Positions 8,987 to 17,137 of a DNA stretch of 64,000 nt are shown piece after piece (position 1 is the first letter of the stretch; each line of letters starts with the position of its first letter). The position numbers and the translations under genes were made by a program. Under the pieces are notes generated by a model that searched no databases, was not told where the DNA came from, and saw nothing but the letters and a program-made list of their open reading frames with translations. Location: assembly GCA_963741615.1 (NCBI GenBank), contig CAVUIU010000028.1, positions 236,047 to 300,046 on the forward strand, given 5' to 3'. The DNA comes from UBA9676 sp963741615. GTDB taxonomy: Bacteria > Actinomycetota > Actinomycetes > Streptosporangiales > Streptosporangiaceae.

Positions 8987-9670
8987 CTAGGGCAGCTTCC
9001 AGTCGATGGGCGCGCTCCCCTGGCCCTCCAGGAGGTTGTTGGCACGGCTGAACGGCCGGGAGCCGAAGAAGCCGCGGTCGGCGGAGTACGGGCTGGGGTG
9101 GGCGGACTCGATCCTCGGCACGTGCTCAAGCAGGGGCGCCAGGCTGCCCGCGTCCCGGCCCCACAGGATCGCGACCAGTGGGCTCTCCCGGGCGGCGAGC
9201 GCCCGGATGGCCTGGTCGGTCACCTGCTCCCAGCCCTTCCCCCGATGGGAGCCCGGCTTTCCGGGCTGGACGGTGAGGACGCGGTTGAGCAGCAGCACCC
9301 CACGTTCGGTCCACGGGACCAGATCGCCGCTGGCCGGTGGCGGGTAGCCCAGGTCGTCGGTGTACTCGCGGAAGATGTTGACCAGGCTCGGCGGCGGGCG
9401 CACCCCGGCGGGAACCGAGAAGCTCAGCCCCACTGCGTGCCCGGGCGTGGGATACGGGTCCTGGCCCATGATCAGCACACGCACGTCGCTGAAAGGCTGG
9501 CTGAACGCCCGCAGGACGTTCTCGCCCGCTGGCAGGTACCGGCGCCCGGCCGCGATCTCCGCCCGCAGGAAGTCCCCCACGGCGGCGATGCGCTCCGCTA
9601 CCGGTGCCAGCGCCGCCGCCCAGCCCGCCTCGACGACCTGATTCAGGTCCCGTGCCGCCACGGGGAGCAA
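8987..9670 (-). CDS. ung: Uracil-DNA glycosylase
   Basis: Family 1 uracil-DNA glycosylase that removes uracil from DNA in base-excision repair. The catalytic water-activating loop GQDPYPTPGHAVGLSFSV and the DNA minor-groove loop HPSPYSADRGFFGSRPFS are both intact, as is LLLNRVLTV. The length of 227 residues is normal. The frame can start at a TTG (9670) or a GTG (9661); no strong ribosome-binding site decides. The 220 bases between this gene's stop and the pirin start hold no recognisable feature. Confidence 0.95.
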   Translation of the reverse strand: MLPVAARDLNQVVEAGWAAALAPVAERIAAVGDFLRAEIAAGRRYLPAGENVLRAFSQPFSDVRVLIMGQDPYPTPGHAVGLSFSVPAGVRPPPSLVNIFREYTDDLGYPPPASGDLVPWTERGVLLLNRVLTVQPGKPGSHRGKGWEQVTDQAIRALAARESPLVAILWGRDAGSLAPLLEHVPRIESAHPSPYSADRGFFGSRPFSRANNLLEGQGSAPIDWKLP

Positions 9671-9715
9671 CTCTAGCGCCGCGCGGGCATCCGGGCCCCG
9701 GGTCTGCCCGGTCTG

Positions 9716-9994
9716 TCAGGTCATATCGGTGACGACCAGGTCGGCCCGGAACTTCTCCGCGGTCCGCCGGGTGCGATCCCAGCAGGCACCGCACATCGCA
9801 TAAGTCCGGCCCCAGCACTCCCGCCACAGGAAGTCCTGGCCGGGATTGCCGAGTTCGCCGAAGGTGATGAGGAATTCGGCGGCCCGGCCCTGGTTCCGGT
9901 GAGCGCGATCGCTGCACGCCTGCCCTTGATGTGCGGCGGACACGAGGATTTCGTCCGGGCCGGGATGCCCGCTGGGCTGTGGCGGCTCATCCAT
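9716..9994 (-). CDS. Hypothetical cysteine-containing protein (92 aa)
   Basis: A small frame starting MDEPPQPSGHPGPDEI, with a cysteine-rich second half (FLWRECWGRTYAMCGACWDRTR) that could bind a metal. It reads in the same direction as ung and is 45 bp upstream of it, so the two may be co-transcribed. An in-frame GTG at 10015 would add seven residues. I recognise no family, and the case for coding rests on position, orientation and the conserved-looking cysteine block. Confidence 0.45.
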   Translation of the reverse strand: MDEPPQPSGHPGPDEILVSAAHQGQACSDRAHRNQGRAAEFLITFGELGNPGQDFLWRECWGRTYAMCGACWDRTRRTAEKFRADLVVTDMT

Positions 9995-10253
9995 CCGGGC
10001 GCCTCTGGTTGCCACCCGCCGGGCCGCGGGCGCGGGGCGGGGGGTTGGCGGCTAACGCCAGCACCGATAGAAGCCAAACTGCGACGGGACGGTCACTATC
10101 AGTCACGTTAACGACACTAACCCGGTTCCATGGCGTCGGCTAGTGGCCAATTTCCGGAACCAGGTCCCGGGGCTGACCGGAACCAGGTCCCGGGGCTGGC
10201 CGGCGCCGGGCTGGTGCCGGAGGATGGTGGGCACACGCGAGCGGGAGGGCGAG

Positions 10254-10844
10254 ATGGCAGCTCAAGAACGTCCCGGCGATCCGGCAGCCACACCTGGCGG
10301 CGGGCCGGTCACCGCACGACTGGTCCTTGCGGTCCTGCTCGCCGTCGCGGTTGCCGTGGCGCTGGTGATCGTCGGCCGGGTGCACAAGCCGGACTACTCC
10401 GCCACCATCTTCGGCCAGGCCGCCCTGGCGGCGCTGGAGCTCAAGTCGTGGCTTGCCAGCGTCGCGCTCGGCCTGGCCGCCGTGCAACTGCTGCTCGCAC
10501 TCTGGCTGTACCGCAAGCTTCCCCGGGTGCGCGTCCCGCCCCGGTGGGTAGGGCCGGCCCACCGGTTGACCGGGGTCGTCCTCATCGCCGTCACCATCCC
10601 CGTGGCGGTGCACTGCCTGAACGCCTACGGGGTCCAGCTGACCAGCTTCAGGGTGGCGGTGCACTCGCTGGCCGGCTGTTTCCTCTATGGGGCGTTCGCG
10701 GCCAAGGTCCTGCTGGTCCGCAGCAGGCGGCTGCCCGGATGGGTGCTGCCGGTGGCGGGCGGGACGCTGGTCACGGTCGTGGTCGTCCTGTGGTACACCG
10801 CCGCCCTGTGGTACTTCCACGGTTTCCAGCTGCCCCACCCGTAA
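10254..10844 (+). CDS. DUF6529-like four-helix membrane protein
   Basis: A 196-residue integral membrane protein with about 25 polar N-terminal residues and four to five hydrophobic helices. Conserved-looking features are a histidine at the start of helix 3 (VGPAHRLTG), another at its end (VAVHCLNAYG), a third opening helix 4 (VAVHSLAGCFLYG) and a KVLLVRSRRLPGWVLP loop. The histidine placement is reminiscent of b-type haem membrane proteins of the cytochrome b561/ferric-reductase kind, but haem binding is only a guess. The ATG at 10254 has GGGAGG eight bases upstream. It appears monocistronic. Confidence 0.75.
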   Translation: MAAQERPGDPAATPGGGPVTARLVLAVLLAVAVAVALVIVGRVHKPDYSATIFGQAALAALELKSWLASVALGLAAVQLLLALWLYRKLPRVRVPPRWVGPAHRLTGVVLIAVTIPVAVHCLNAYGVQLTSFRVAVHSLAGCFLYGAFAAKVLLVRSRRLPGWVLPVAGGTLVTVVVVLWYTAALWYFHGFQLPHP

Positions 10845-10949
10845 CGCCGCCGCGCGTCAGCCTCTCCGGGTGCCGCACGTTGTCCCCAGGCTGGAAGCTG
10901 GCGGGTGCCGGGCGGTCTCTGGACCCGCGCCCCCGTGTCGCCGCGGCGA

Positions 10950-11147
10950 TCAGGTGCTGCGAGGGTGCAGGACAGAGAGCATGCGGCGCACCGTGACGGC
11001 TGTAAGCCTGGGCGCGGGACGCCCGGGCTGCTGCCTGAGCGCGTGGCGGGCTGCGAGGACGGCGCGGGCCTGCGTGTCGCGCTGGGCCTGCTGGTACTTG
11101 TCGGCGACCCGGGCCTTGCCTATCTCGTGGTGGATGGTGGAGTACAT
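10950..11147 (-). CDS. Small hypothetical protein (65 aa)
   Basis: Starts MYSTIHHEIGKARV and continues as a basic, helix-forming chain rich in Arg, Ala and Gln. GGGGAGG sits six bases before the ATG at 11147, which is why the much longer upstream frame is not used. Small actinobacterial proteins opening with this MYSTIHHEI-like string are familiar, but I know no function. It lies 182 bp downstream of the phosphoketolase gene in the same orientation. Confidence 0.6.
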   Translation of the reverse strand: MYSTIHHEIGKARVADKYQQAQRDTQARAVLAARHALRQQPGRPAPRLTAVTVRRMLSVLHPRST

Positions 11148-11329
11148 CGCGGCCTCCCCGGTCATGTAGCTTGGCCTCTTGCCGTCAGCTTGCCCAACCG
11201 CGAGGTTACTGTCAGTCACCCGGCGGACACCGCCGCTGTCAGCTTGCCGACTCCTTCCCGCCTCTGCGCCCCGGGAGGTGAGCATCAACGGCGGCGTCGC
11301 CCGCAAGCGGTGAGCACCCGAACGTTGTG

Positions 11330-13693
11330 CTAATGCGGCCAGGCCCAGTCCCGGATCTCCGGTGCGTCCTCGCCATGGCTGCGGGTGTAGGCCCGGCACC
11401 GGATCCGCTCGTCGGTCATCAGCTGCCGGACGTGCCCGGCCGAGGGCGCCAGCCCCGGCACCCGGTCGATCACGTCGATGACCAGGTGGAACCGGTCAAG
11501 ATCGTTGAGCATGACCATGTCGAAGGGTGTGGTGGTGGTGCCTTCCTCGATGTACCCGCGCACGTGCAGGTTGTCGTGGCCGTGGCGGCTGTAGGTGAGG
11601 CGGTGGATGAGCCACGGGTAGCCGTGGTAGGCGAAGATCACCGGCGCCTCGGTGGTGAACAGCGAGTCGTACTCGGCGTGGGACATGCCGTGCGGGTGCT
11701 CGCTCTCGGGCTGCAGCCGCATCAGGTCCACCACGTTGACCACCCGCACCTTGAGCTCCGGCAGGTGCTGGCGGAGCAGGTCGGCGGCGGCCAGGGTCTC
11801 CAGGGTGGGGATGTCGCCGCAGCAGGCCAGGACGACGTCCGGCTCGCCCGGCGAGTCGTTGCTGGCCCATTCCCAGATGCCCGCTCCCCGGGTGCAGTGG
11901 ATGATCGCGTCGTCCATGGCCAGCCAGTCGGGCTGCGGCTGCTTGCCGGCCACGATCACGTTGACGTAGTGCCGGCTGCGCAGGCAGTGGTCGGCCACCG
12001 ACAGCAGGCAGTTCGCGTCCGGGGGCAGGTAGACCCGGATGATCTCGGCCTTCTTGTTCATCACGTGGTCGATGAACCCGGGGTCCTGGTGCGAGAAGCC
12101 GTTGTGGTCCTGCCGCCAGACCAGGCTGGACAGCAGGTAGTTGAGCGAGGCGATGGGCCGCCGCCAGGCAATTCCCTTGGACACCTTCAGCCACTTCGCG
12201 TGCTGGTTGAACATGGAGTCCACGATGTGGATGAAGGCCTCGTAGCAGTTGAACAGCCCATGGCGGCCGGTCAGCAGGTAGCCCTCCAGCCAGCCCTCGC
12301 ACAGGTGCTCCGACAGCACCTCCATCACCCGGCCGTCCGGGGCCAGGTGGTCGTCGCCGTCGATGATCTTGCCCTCGAAGGCACGGTTGGTCACCTCGAA
12401 CACCGCCTGCAGCCGGTTGGACGCCGTCTCGTCCGGGCCGAACAGCCGGAACGTGGACGGGTTGCGGGCGATCACGTCCCGCAGCCAGCGCCCGAGCACG
12501 GCGGTGGCCTGCGTCGCCCCGGTCCCGGGCTGGCTGACCGGCACCGCGTAGTCACGGAAATCGGGCAGGTTGAGGTCGCGCAGCAGCAGGCCGCCGTTGG
12601 CGTGCGGGTTGTCGCTCATCCGGCGGTGGCGATGCGGAGGAAGGGTCGCCAGTTCGTCCACCAGCGCGCCGTCGGCGCCGAACAGCTCCTCCGGCCGGTA
12701 GCTGCGCAGCCACTCCTCCAGCTCGGCCAGATGCCCGGGGTTGCCGCGGGCGTCGGAGATCGGCACCTGATGCGCGCGCCACGTCCCCTCCACCGGCAGG
12801 CCGTCCACGGTCTTCGGGCCGGTCCACCCCTTCGGCGTGGCCAGCACGATCGCCGGCCAGCGGGGCCGGGTGAGGTCGCCGTCCACCCTCGCCCGGCGCT
12901 GGATGGCCTGGATCTCCCGCACCACCTCGTCGAGGGTGGCGGCCAGCTGCCGGTGCACCGGTTCCGGCTCGTGGCCGGCCACCACGTGCACGTGGTACCC
13001 GTACCCCTCGAGCAGGGCGGTGAGCTCGGCGTCGGGAATCCGGGCGAGCACCGTGGGGTTCGCGATCTTGTAGCCGTTGAGGTGCAGGATCGGCAGCACC
13101 GCGCCGTCCCGTGCGGGGTCGAGGAACTTGTTCGAGTGCCAGCTGGTGGCCAGCGGCCCGGTCTCGGCCTCGCCGTCGCCGACCACGCAGGCGGCGATGA
13201 GGTCCGGGTTGTCGAACACCGCCCCGTAGGCGTGGGTCAGCGAGTAGCCGAGCTCGCCGCCCTCGTGGATGGACCCGGGGACCTCCGGTGTGGCGTGGCT
13301 CCCGATGCCGCCGGGAAAGGAGAACTGCCGCATCAGCGCGGCCAGGCCGGCGGCGTCGCGGGTGATGTTCGGGTAGCGCTCGGTGTAGGTGCCCTCCAGG
13401 TAGGCGTTGGCCACCAGGCCCGGCCCGCCGTGGCCCGGGCCCGCAATGAAGATCATGTCCAGGTCCCCGTTGCGGATCACCCGGTTGAGGTGGGCGTAGA
13501 GGAGGTTGAGGCCCGGGGTCGTCCCCCAGTGGCCGAGCAGCCGCGGCTTGATGTCCTCCGGCCGCAGCGGCTCTCTCAGCAGCGGGTTGGCCATCAGGTA
13601 GATCTGCCCGGCGGACAGGTAGTTGGCCGCGCGCCAGTAGGCGTCCAGCGTGCGCAGTTCCGCCTCGGTCAGTCCTGGCCTGGTGGTGGTCAC
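11330..13693 (-). CDS. Phosphoketolase (xylulose-5-phosphate/fructose-6-phosphate)
   Basis: Thiamine diphosphate enzyme that cleaves xylulose 5-phosphate or fructose 6-phosphate with phosphate to acetyl phosphate plus an aldose phosphate. The 787-residue length is standard. Visible motifs are GPGHGGPG, SFPGGIGSH, VVGDGEAETGPLA (cofactor-binding GDGE) with HLNGYKI after it, and GFSHQDPGF in the second domain. Its GTG start overlaps the stop of the upstream GNAT/acetate-CoA ligase gene by four bases, implying translational coupling. Together they suggest a bifid-shunt-like route in which acetyl groups are converted to acetate with ATP gain, although no acetate kinase or phosphotransacetylase is in the window. 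Confidence 0.95.
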   Translation of the reverse strand: MTTTRPGLTEAELRTLDAYWRAANYLSAGQIYLMANPLLREPLRPEDIKPRLLGHWGTTPGLNLLYAHLNRVIRNGDLDMIFIAGPGHGGPGLVANAYLEGTYTERYPNITRDAAGLAALMRQFSFPGGIGSHATPEVPGSIHEGGELGYSLTHAYGAVFDNPDLIAACVVGDGEAETGPLATSWHSNKFLDPARDGAVLPILHLNGYKIANPTVLARIPDAELTALLEGYGYHVHVVAGHEPEPVHRQLAATLDEVVREIQAIQRRARVDGDLTRPRWPAIVLATPKGWTGPKTVDGLPVEGTWRAHQVPISDARGNPGHLAELEEWLRSYRPEELFGADGALVDELATLPPHRHRRMSDNPHANGGLLLRDLNLPDFRDYAVPVSQPGTGATQATAVLGRWLRDVIARNPSTFRLFGPDETASNRLQAVFEVTNRAFEGKIIDGDDHLAPDGRVMEVLSEHLCEGWLEGYLLTGRHGLFNCYEAFIHIVDSMFNQHAKWLKVSKGIAWRRPIASLNYLLSSLVWRQDHNGFSHQDPGFIDHVMNKKAEIIRVYLPPDANCLLSVADHCLRSRHYVNVIVAGKQPQPDWLAMDDAIIHCTRGAGIWEWASNDSPGEPDVVLACCGDIPTLETLAAADLLRQHLPELKVRVVNVVDLMRLQPESEHPHGMSHAEYDSLFTTEAPVIFAYHGYPWLIHRLTYSRHGHDNLHVRGYIEEGTTTTPFDMVMLNDLDRFHLVIDVIDRVPGLAPSAGHVRQLMTDERIRCRAYTRSHGEDAPEIRDWAWPH

Positions 13694-16440
13694 GGAAGCG
13701 CACCCTCCCCGTCTGGCGACGCGTCTGCCGATGTGGCCGTGGGCGGCAGCCGGAGCTGGCGCAGGAACGGATCGGCCGCCCCGTGGCTCGTGACCCTCAC
13801 CCGTGCATCCACCGCGAACACGCCGTCCGGGCGGGCGATGACCGGGTTGAGGTCGAGCTCGGCCACCTGTGGCAGGTCGCTGGCGAGCCGGGAGATGCGC
13901 ATCAGTGCGTCGCGGAGTGCCGCGATATCGGCGGCCGGCTGGTCCCCCTGGCCGAGCAGCAGGGGAGCGGCGCGTCTCTCGTGGATGAGGTCGTCGGCAT
14001 CGCTGTCGGTCAGCGGCGCAAGTCGGGCGGCATGGTCGCCGAGAAACTCGGTGGCGACCCCGCCCAGGCCGAACACCACCAGCGGCCCGAACACCGGTTC
14101 CTGGACAACCCCGATGATGAGCTCGGTGCCACCGGTGATCATGGGCTGGACGAGAACGCCGGCGAGGCGGTCGCCGAACCTGCGTTCCAGCCGCCGCAGC
14201 GCCCGGCGCACCTCGGCGGGCCCGCGCACACCGAGTTCGACCGCTCCGGCGCCGCTCTTATGCACCAGCCCGGCGACGTCGGCCTTGAGCGCCACGGCGC
14301 CACCCAGTTCCCCGGCTGCTTCGAGCACCGCCGTGGTGCCGACGGCGTACCGGCTGTCCACCACCGGCAGCCCGTAACAGCGAAGCAGTTCGTAGGCCTC
14401 GGCCGGGGACAGCCAGCCGCCGCCGGGTATCCGCTCGAGGAAGGCGCCGACCAGCGCCCGGGCGTGATCCGGCTGGAGGCCGGCGATCTCGGGGACCGTG
14501 CCGGCCGGACGGGACCGCCACGCGCCGTACCGGGCTGCCCGGCCAAGAGCCCCCGCGGCCCCTTCCGGGTAGGCATAGGCAGGAACGGCGGGGCCACCGT
14601 TCGAGGCGGGCAGGATCCGGACGGCTTCCGGCTGGCCGAGGACAACCGCCGCCAGCGGTACCGGCAGTCGTGCCTCCCGCAGGGCGGGCATGAGGTCGCT
14701 GGCCGCCGTCGGGACGATCAGCGCGATCACCGCGTCCGGCGGGTCCTGCCCCTCACCGGCCGGCTCTTTCGCCACCATGAGCAGGCAGTCACGGAACCGC
14801 TCGGCGCTGACCGCGGCCGTGGTGTCCACCGGGCCGCCCACCGCGGCCCCGTTGGGCAGCAGCCGCCGGAGCCGATTCTGTACCCGCCTGCTGATCTGGG
14901 TGACGGTCAGGCCCGCCTCCACGCAGGCGTCGGCGGCGAGCACCCCGCCGCCGCCGGCGTTGGTCACGATGGCGACCCTCCGGCCGGCCGGCACCGGCTG
15001 GTTGGCGAGCAGGGCGGCCGTGTCGAGAAGTGCGCCCAGACTGGTGGTGGCGATGATGCCGGCCTGTTCGAACAGGGCCTGCCGGGTGATCATTGGGGCG
15101 GCCACGGCGGCGGTGTGCGAGGCCGCGGCACGCTGACCGGGCGCGGACCGGCCCGCGTGCACGGTGAGCACGGGGATGGCCGCGCTGACCCGGCGGGCGG
15201 TCCGGGCGAACTTGCGGGGATTGCCGAACGATTCCAGGTACATGACCGCGAGCTTGGTGACGGCGTCCTGCTCCCACCACATCAGCAGGTCGTTCCCGGA
15301 CACGTCCATCTTGTCGCCCACCGAGGCGAACGAGGAGATTCCGATGCCGAGCCGGGTGAAGTGCTCCAGCATGGCGATGCCCACCCCGCCTGACTGCACG
15401 ACCAGCCCCACGATGCCGGCGGCCGGGTGGCGGGTGGCGAAGGTGGCGTCCAGGCCCAGGCGCGGGACCGCGACGCCGAAGCAGTTGGGGCCCACCAGGC
15501 GCATTCCGTACCGGCGGCAGGCTTCCAGCAGCCGGGCTTCCGCCGGGGCGCCGAGGCCGGAGGTGATCACTATCAGGGACCCCACCCCCAGCTTCCCGCA
15601 TTCCCTGGCCACCCTGAGCACCGACGCCGACGGCACGGCCACCACCGCCAGGTCGGGCACTGTGGGCAGGTCGGAGACGGACGGCAGGGACGGCACGCCC
15701 TCGATCTCCTTCGCGTGCGGGTTCACCGCGAACAGCGCGCCTTCGAAACCCGCGTCGCGGATGTTGAGCAGGATCGTCCGCCCGATGGATCCCATGCGGC
15801 GGCTGACCCCCACCACCGCGATCGACCGCGGGGCCAGCAGGGGGGCGAGGCTGGCCACGTCTGCCCGCTGCTCCCGGCCCGCCACCGCGTCCAGGTAGGC
15901 GCTGTCCTCGTTCAGCGCCGCGCCGCGGGGGATCGGCATGGTCAGCTCGATCACGTCGTCGACCAGGCGCCGGCTGACGGCCAGGCCGGCGTCGCCGAAC
16001 ACCCGCAGCATGGGGGTGTTCTCCGGCAGCGTCGTCGCCGTGAAGATCTGCAGCTGCCGGGCCCGGCCGAGCGATACCAGGTGCTCGAGCAGCAAGGTGG
16101 CTATCCCCCGCCCGTGCATGTCGTCGGCGACAGCGAAGGCGATCTCGGCCACGCCGGGCGTGGCGGTGGGCTCGTAGCTGGCCAGGCCGACCACCTGCTT
16201 CCCGAGCAGCGCGAGCAGGGCGGCGTGGCCGGTGTCTGCCGGGCGGCAGACCCGCCGTGCCTCCTGCACGCCCGCCCGCTTGCTCATGCTGAAGAAGCGC
16301 AGGTAGAGATTGTCCGGGGACATGTCCTCGTGGAAGCGTGTCACCGCTTCGGTGTCGTCAGGACTCGCCTGCCGGATCTCGACGGTCGTCCCATCGGCGA
16401 GCAGCGCATACGAATGCCCGGCCGCCGCCAGTGCGGTCAT
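13690..16440 (-). CDS. GNAT N-acetyltransferase fused to ADP-forming acetate-CoA ligase
   Basis: A 916-residue fusion. Residues about 20-165 form a GNAT domain (VEIRQASPDD at the start, DDMHGRGIATLLLEHL acetyl-CoA loop). Residues about 200-650 are the CoA-binding and succinyl-CoA-synthetase-like domains (IAVVGVSRR, VGPNCFGV, VVQSGGVG, and SHTAAVAAP, which fits the phospho-histidine loop). Residues about 690-895 are an ATP-grasp domain (ALKADVAGLVHKSGAGAVELG). Such ligases interconvert acetyl-CoA, ADP and phosphate with acetate, CoA and ATP. The GNAT domain at the N-terminus may acetylate proteins or the ligase itself. The gene heads the operon with phosphoketolase. Confidence 0.9.
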   Translation of the reverse strand: MTALAAAGHSYALLADGTTVEIRQASPDDTEAVTRFHEDMSPDNLYLRFFSMSKRAGVQEARRVCRPADTGHAALLALLGKQVVGLASYEPTATPGVAEIAFAVADDMHGRGIATLLLEHLVSLGRARQLQIFTATTLPENTPMLRVFGDAGLAVSRRLVDDVIELTMPIPRGAALNEDSAYLDAVAGREQRADVASLAPLLAPRSIAVVGVSRRMGSIGRTILLNIRDAGFEGALFAVNPHAKEIEGVPSLPSVSDLPTVPDLAVVAVPSASVLRVARECGKLGVGSLIVITSGLGAPAEARLLEACRRYGMRLVGPNCFGVAVPRLGLDATFATRHPAAGIVGLVVQSGGVGIAMLEHFTRLGIGISSFASVGDKMDVSGNDLLMWWEQDAVTKLAVMYLESFGNPRKFARTARRVSAAIPVLTVHAGRSAPGQRAAASHTAAVAAPMITRQALFEQAGIIATTSLGALLDTAALLANQPVPAGRRVAIVTNAGGGGVLAADACVEAGLTVTQISRRVQNRLRRLLPNGAAVGGPVDTTAAVSAERFRDCLLMVAKEPAGEGQDPPDAVIALIVPTAASDLMPALREARLPVPLAAVVLGQPEAVRILPASNGGPAVPAYAYPEGAAGALGRAARYGAWRSRPAGTVPEIAGLQPDHARALVGAFLERIPGGGWLSPAEAYELLRCYGLPVVDSRYAVGTTAVLEAAGELGGAVALKADVAGLVHKSGAGAVELGVRGPAEVRRALRRLERRFGDRLAGVLVQPMITGGTELIIGVVQEPVFGPLVVFGLGGVATEFLGDHAARLAPLTDSDADDLIHERRAAPLLLGQGDQPAADIAALRDALMRISRLASDLPQVAELDLNPVIARPDGVFAVDARVRVTSHGAADPFLRQLRLPPTATSADASPDGEGALP

Positions 16441-16510
16441 GATCGCCCCCTGCTTGCCTCACTGTCGTCGGTGTGCCTTCCCGCGAGAATGCGGCACAAG
16501 CCCCGTATCC

Positions 16511-16696
16511 TCATCTTCCAGGATGCCGGACAAGCCTGGTATACGGCCCGGGAAACAGCAGCGCAATATGACCGTCGCTGAGCCAGCGGACCACATAGGG
16601 CGGGGAGCCATCCTCGTGGTTCAAGCGGATGATCTCACAGACGCGTTGGCTGTCGGCGCCATCCGCGACCAGTCGATCACCCACCTGAGCCCTCAT
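16511..16696 (-). CDS. DUF1918 domain protein (61 aa)
   Basis: A short protein with the complete DUF1918 pattern: MRAQVGDRLV at the start, GEI-type CEIIRLNHEDGSPPYVVRW in the middle and ALLFPGP near the end, predicted to be a small SH3-like beta barrel. Function is unknown in the family. AGGGAGG lies eight bases before the ATG at 16696. It reads in the same direction as, and 70 bp ahead of, the GNAT/ligase gene and may be its leader gene. Confidence 0.85.
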   Translation of the reverse strand: MRAQVGDRLVADGADSQRVCEIIRLNHEDGSPPYVVRWLSDGHIALLFPGPYTRLVRHPGR

Positions 16697-16880
16697 GATG
16701 GCGCCTCCCTCGTCGGGCGATACCCGCACCTCGCAGGCCGCTTGTGGCTCTTCTGCCATCCTCGCCGCTGGTGCCGCCGGGGTCACCGGGCTGAGGTCCC
16801 CGGCTGGCAGGTCATAGGGCCTGCCGCTGCCGGGGCCGGATCGGGGTGGCAACCTTCGCGGACCTGGCCCGATCGGGGTG

Positions 16881-17012
16881 GCGGGCGCCCTCGCTGAGCT
16901 GGCCGGACGGGGTGGCGGCGCCCCCGCTGAGCTGGCCGGACGGAGAGACGGCGCCCTCGCTGAGCTGGCCGGACGGAGAGACGGCGCCCCCGCTGACCTG
17001 GCCGGACCGCGG
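16881..17012. repeat. 33-bp tandem repeat, four copies
   Basis: Four units start at 16881, 16914, 16947 and 16980, sharing the core GGCGCCCNCGCTGAGCTGGC and differing at a few positions. The unit length is a multiple of three, so both strands stay open and would give 11-residue repeats, but no start or ribosome-binding site supports translation. It fills most of the 440-bp gap between the DUF1918 start and cydD. Confidence 0.8.
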
Positions 17013-17137
17013 TGATAGGCTCCCCTCACCGGCTGGGGCGACCCGGCCGGTTGACCATGCTCGCGCTCGTGGGGGTGGCGTGCGAGAGATGACGCCCGGC
17101 GCGCGATGATCCCCGGTGGCCCTCGGCTGGCCCGGTC

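Noticed and set aside
11327..14377. A plus-strand open frame of over 1000 codons
   Set aside because: It is antisense to phosphoketolase and the GNAT/ligase, both of which have unmistakable domain motifs. Its composition (runs of GVG, AVGE, HPA) is typical of antisense frames in GC-rich DNA.
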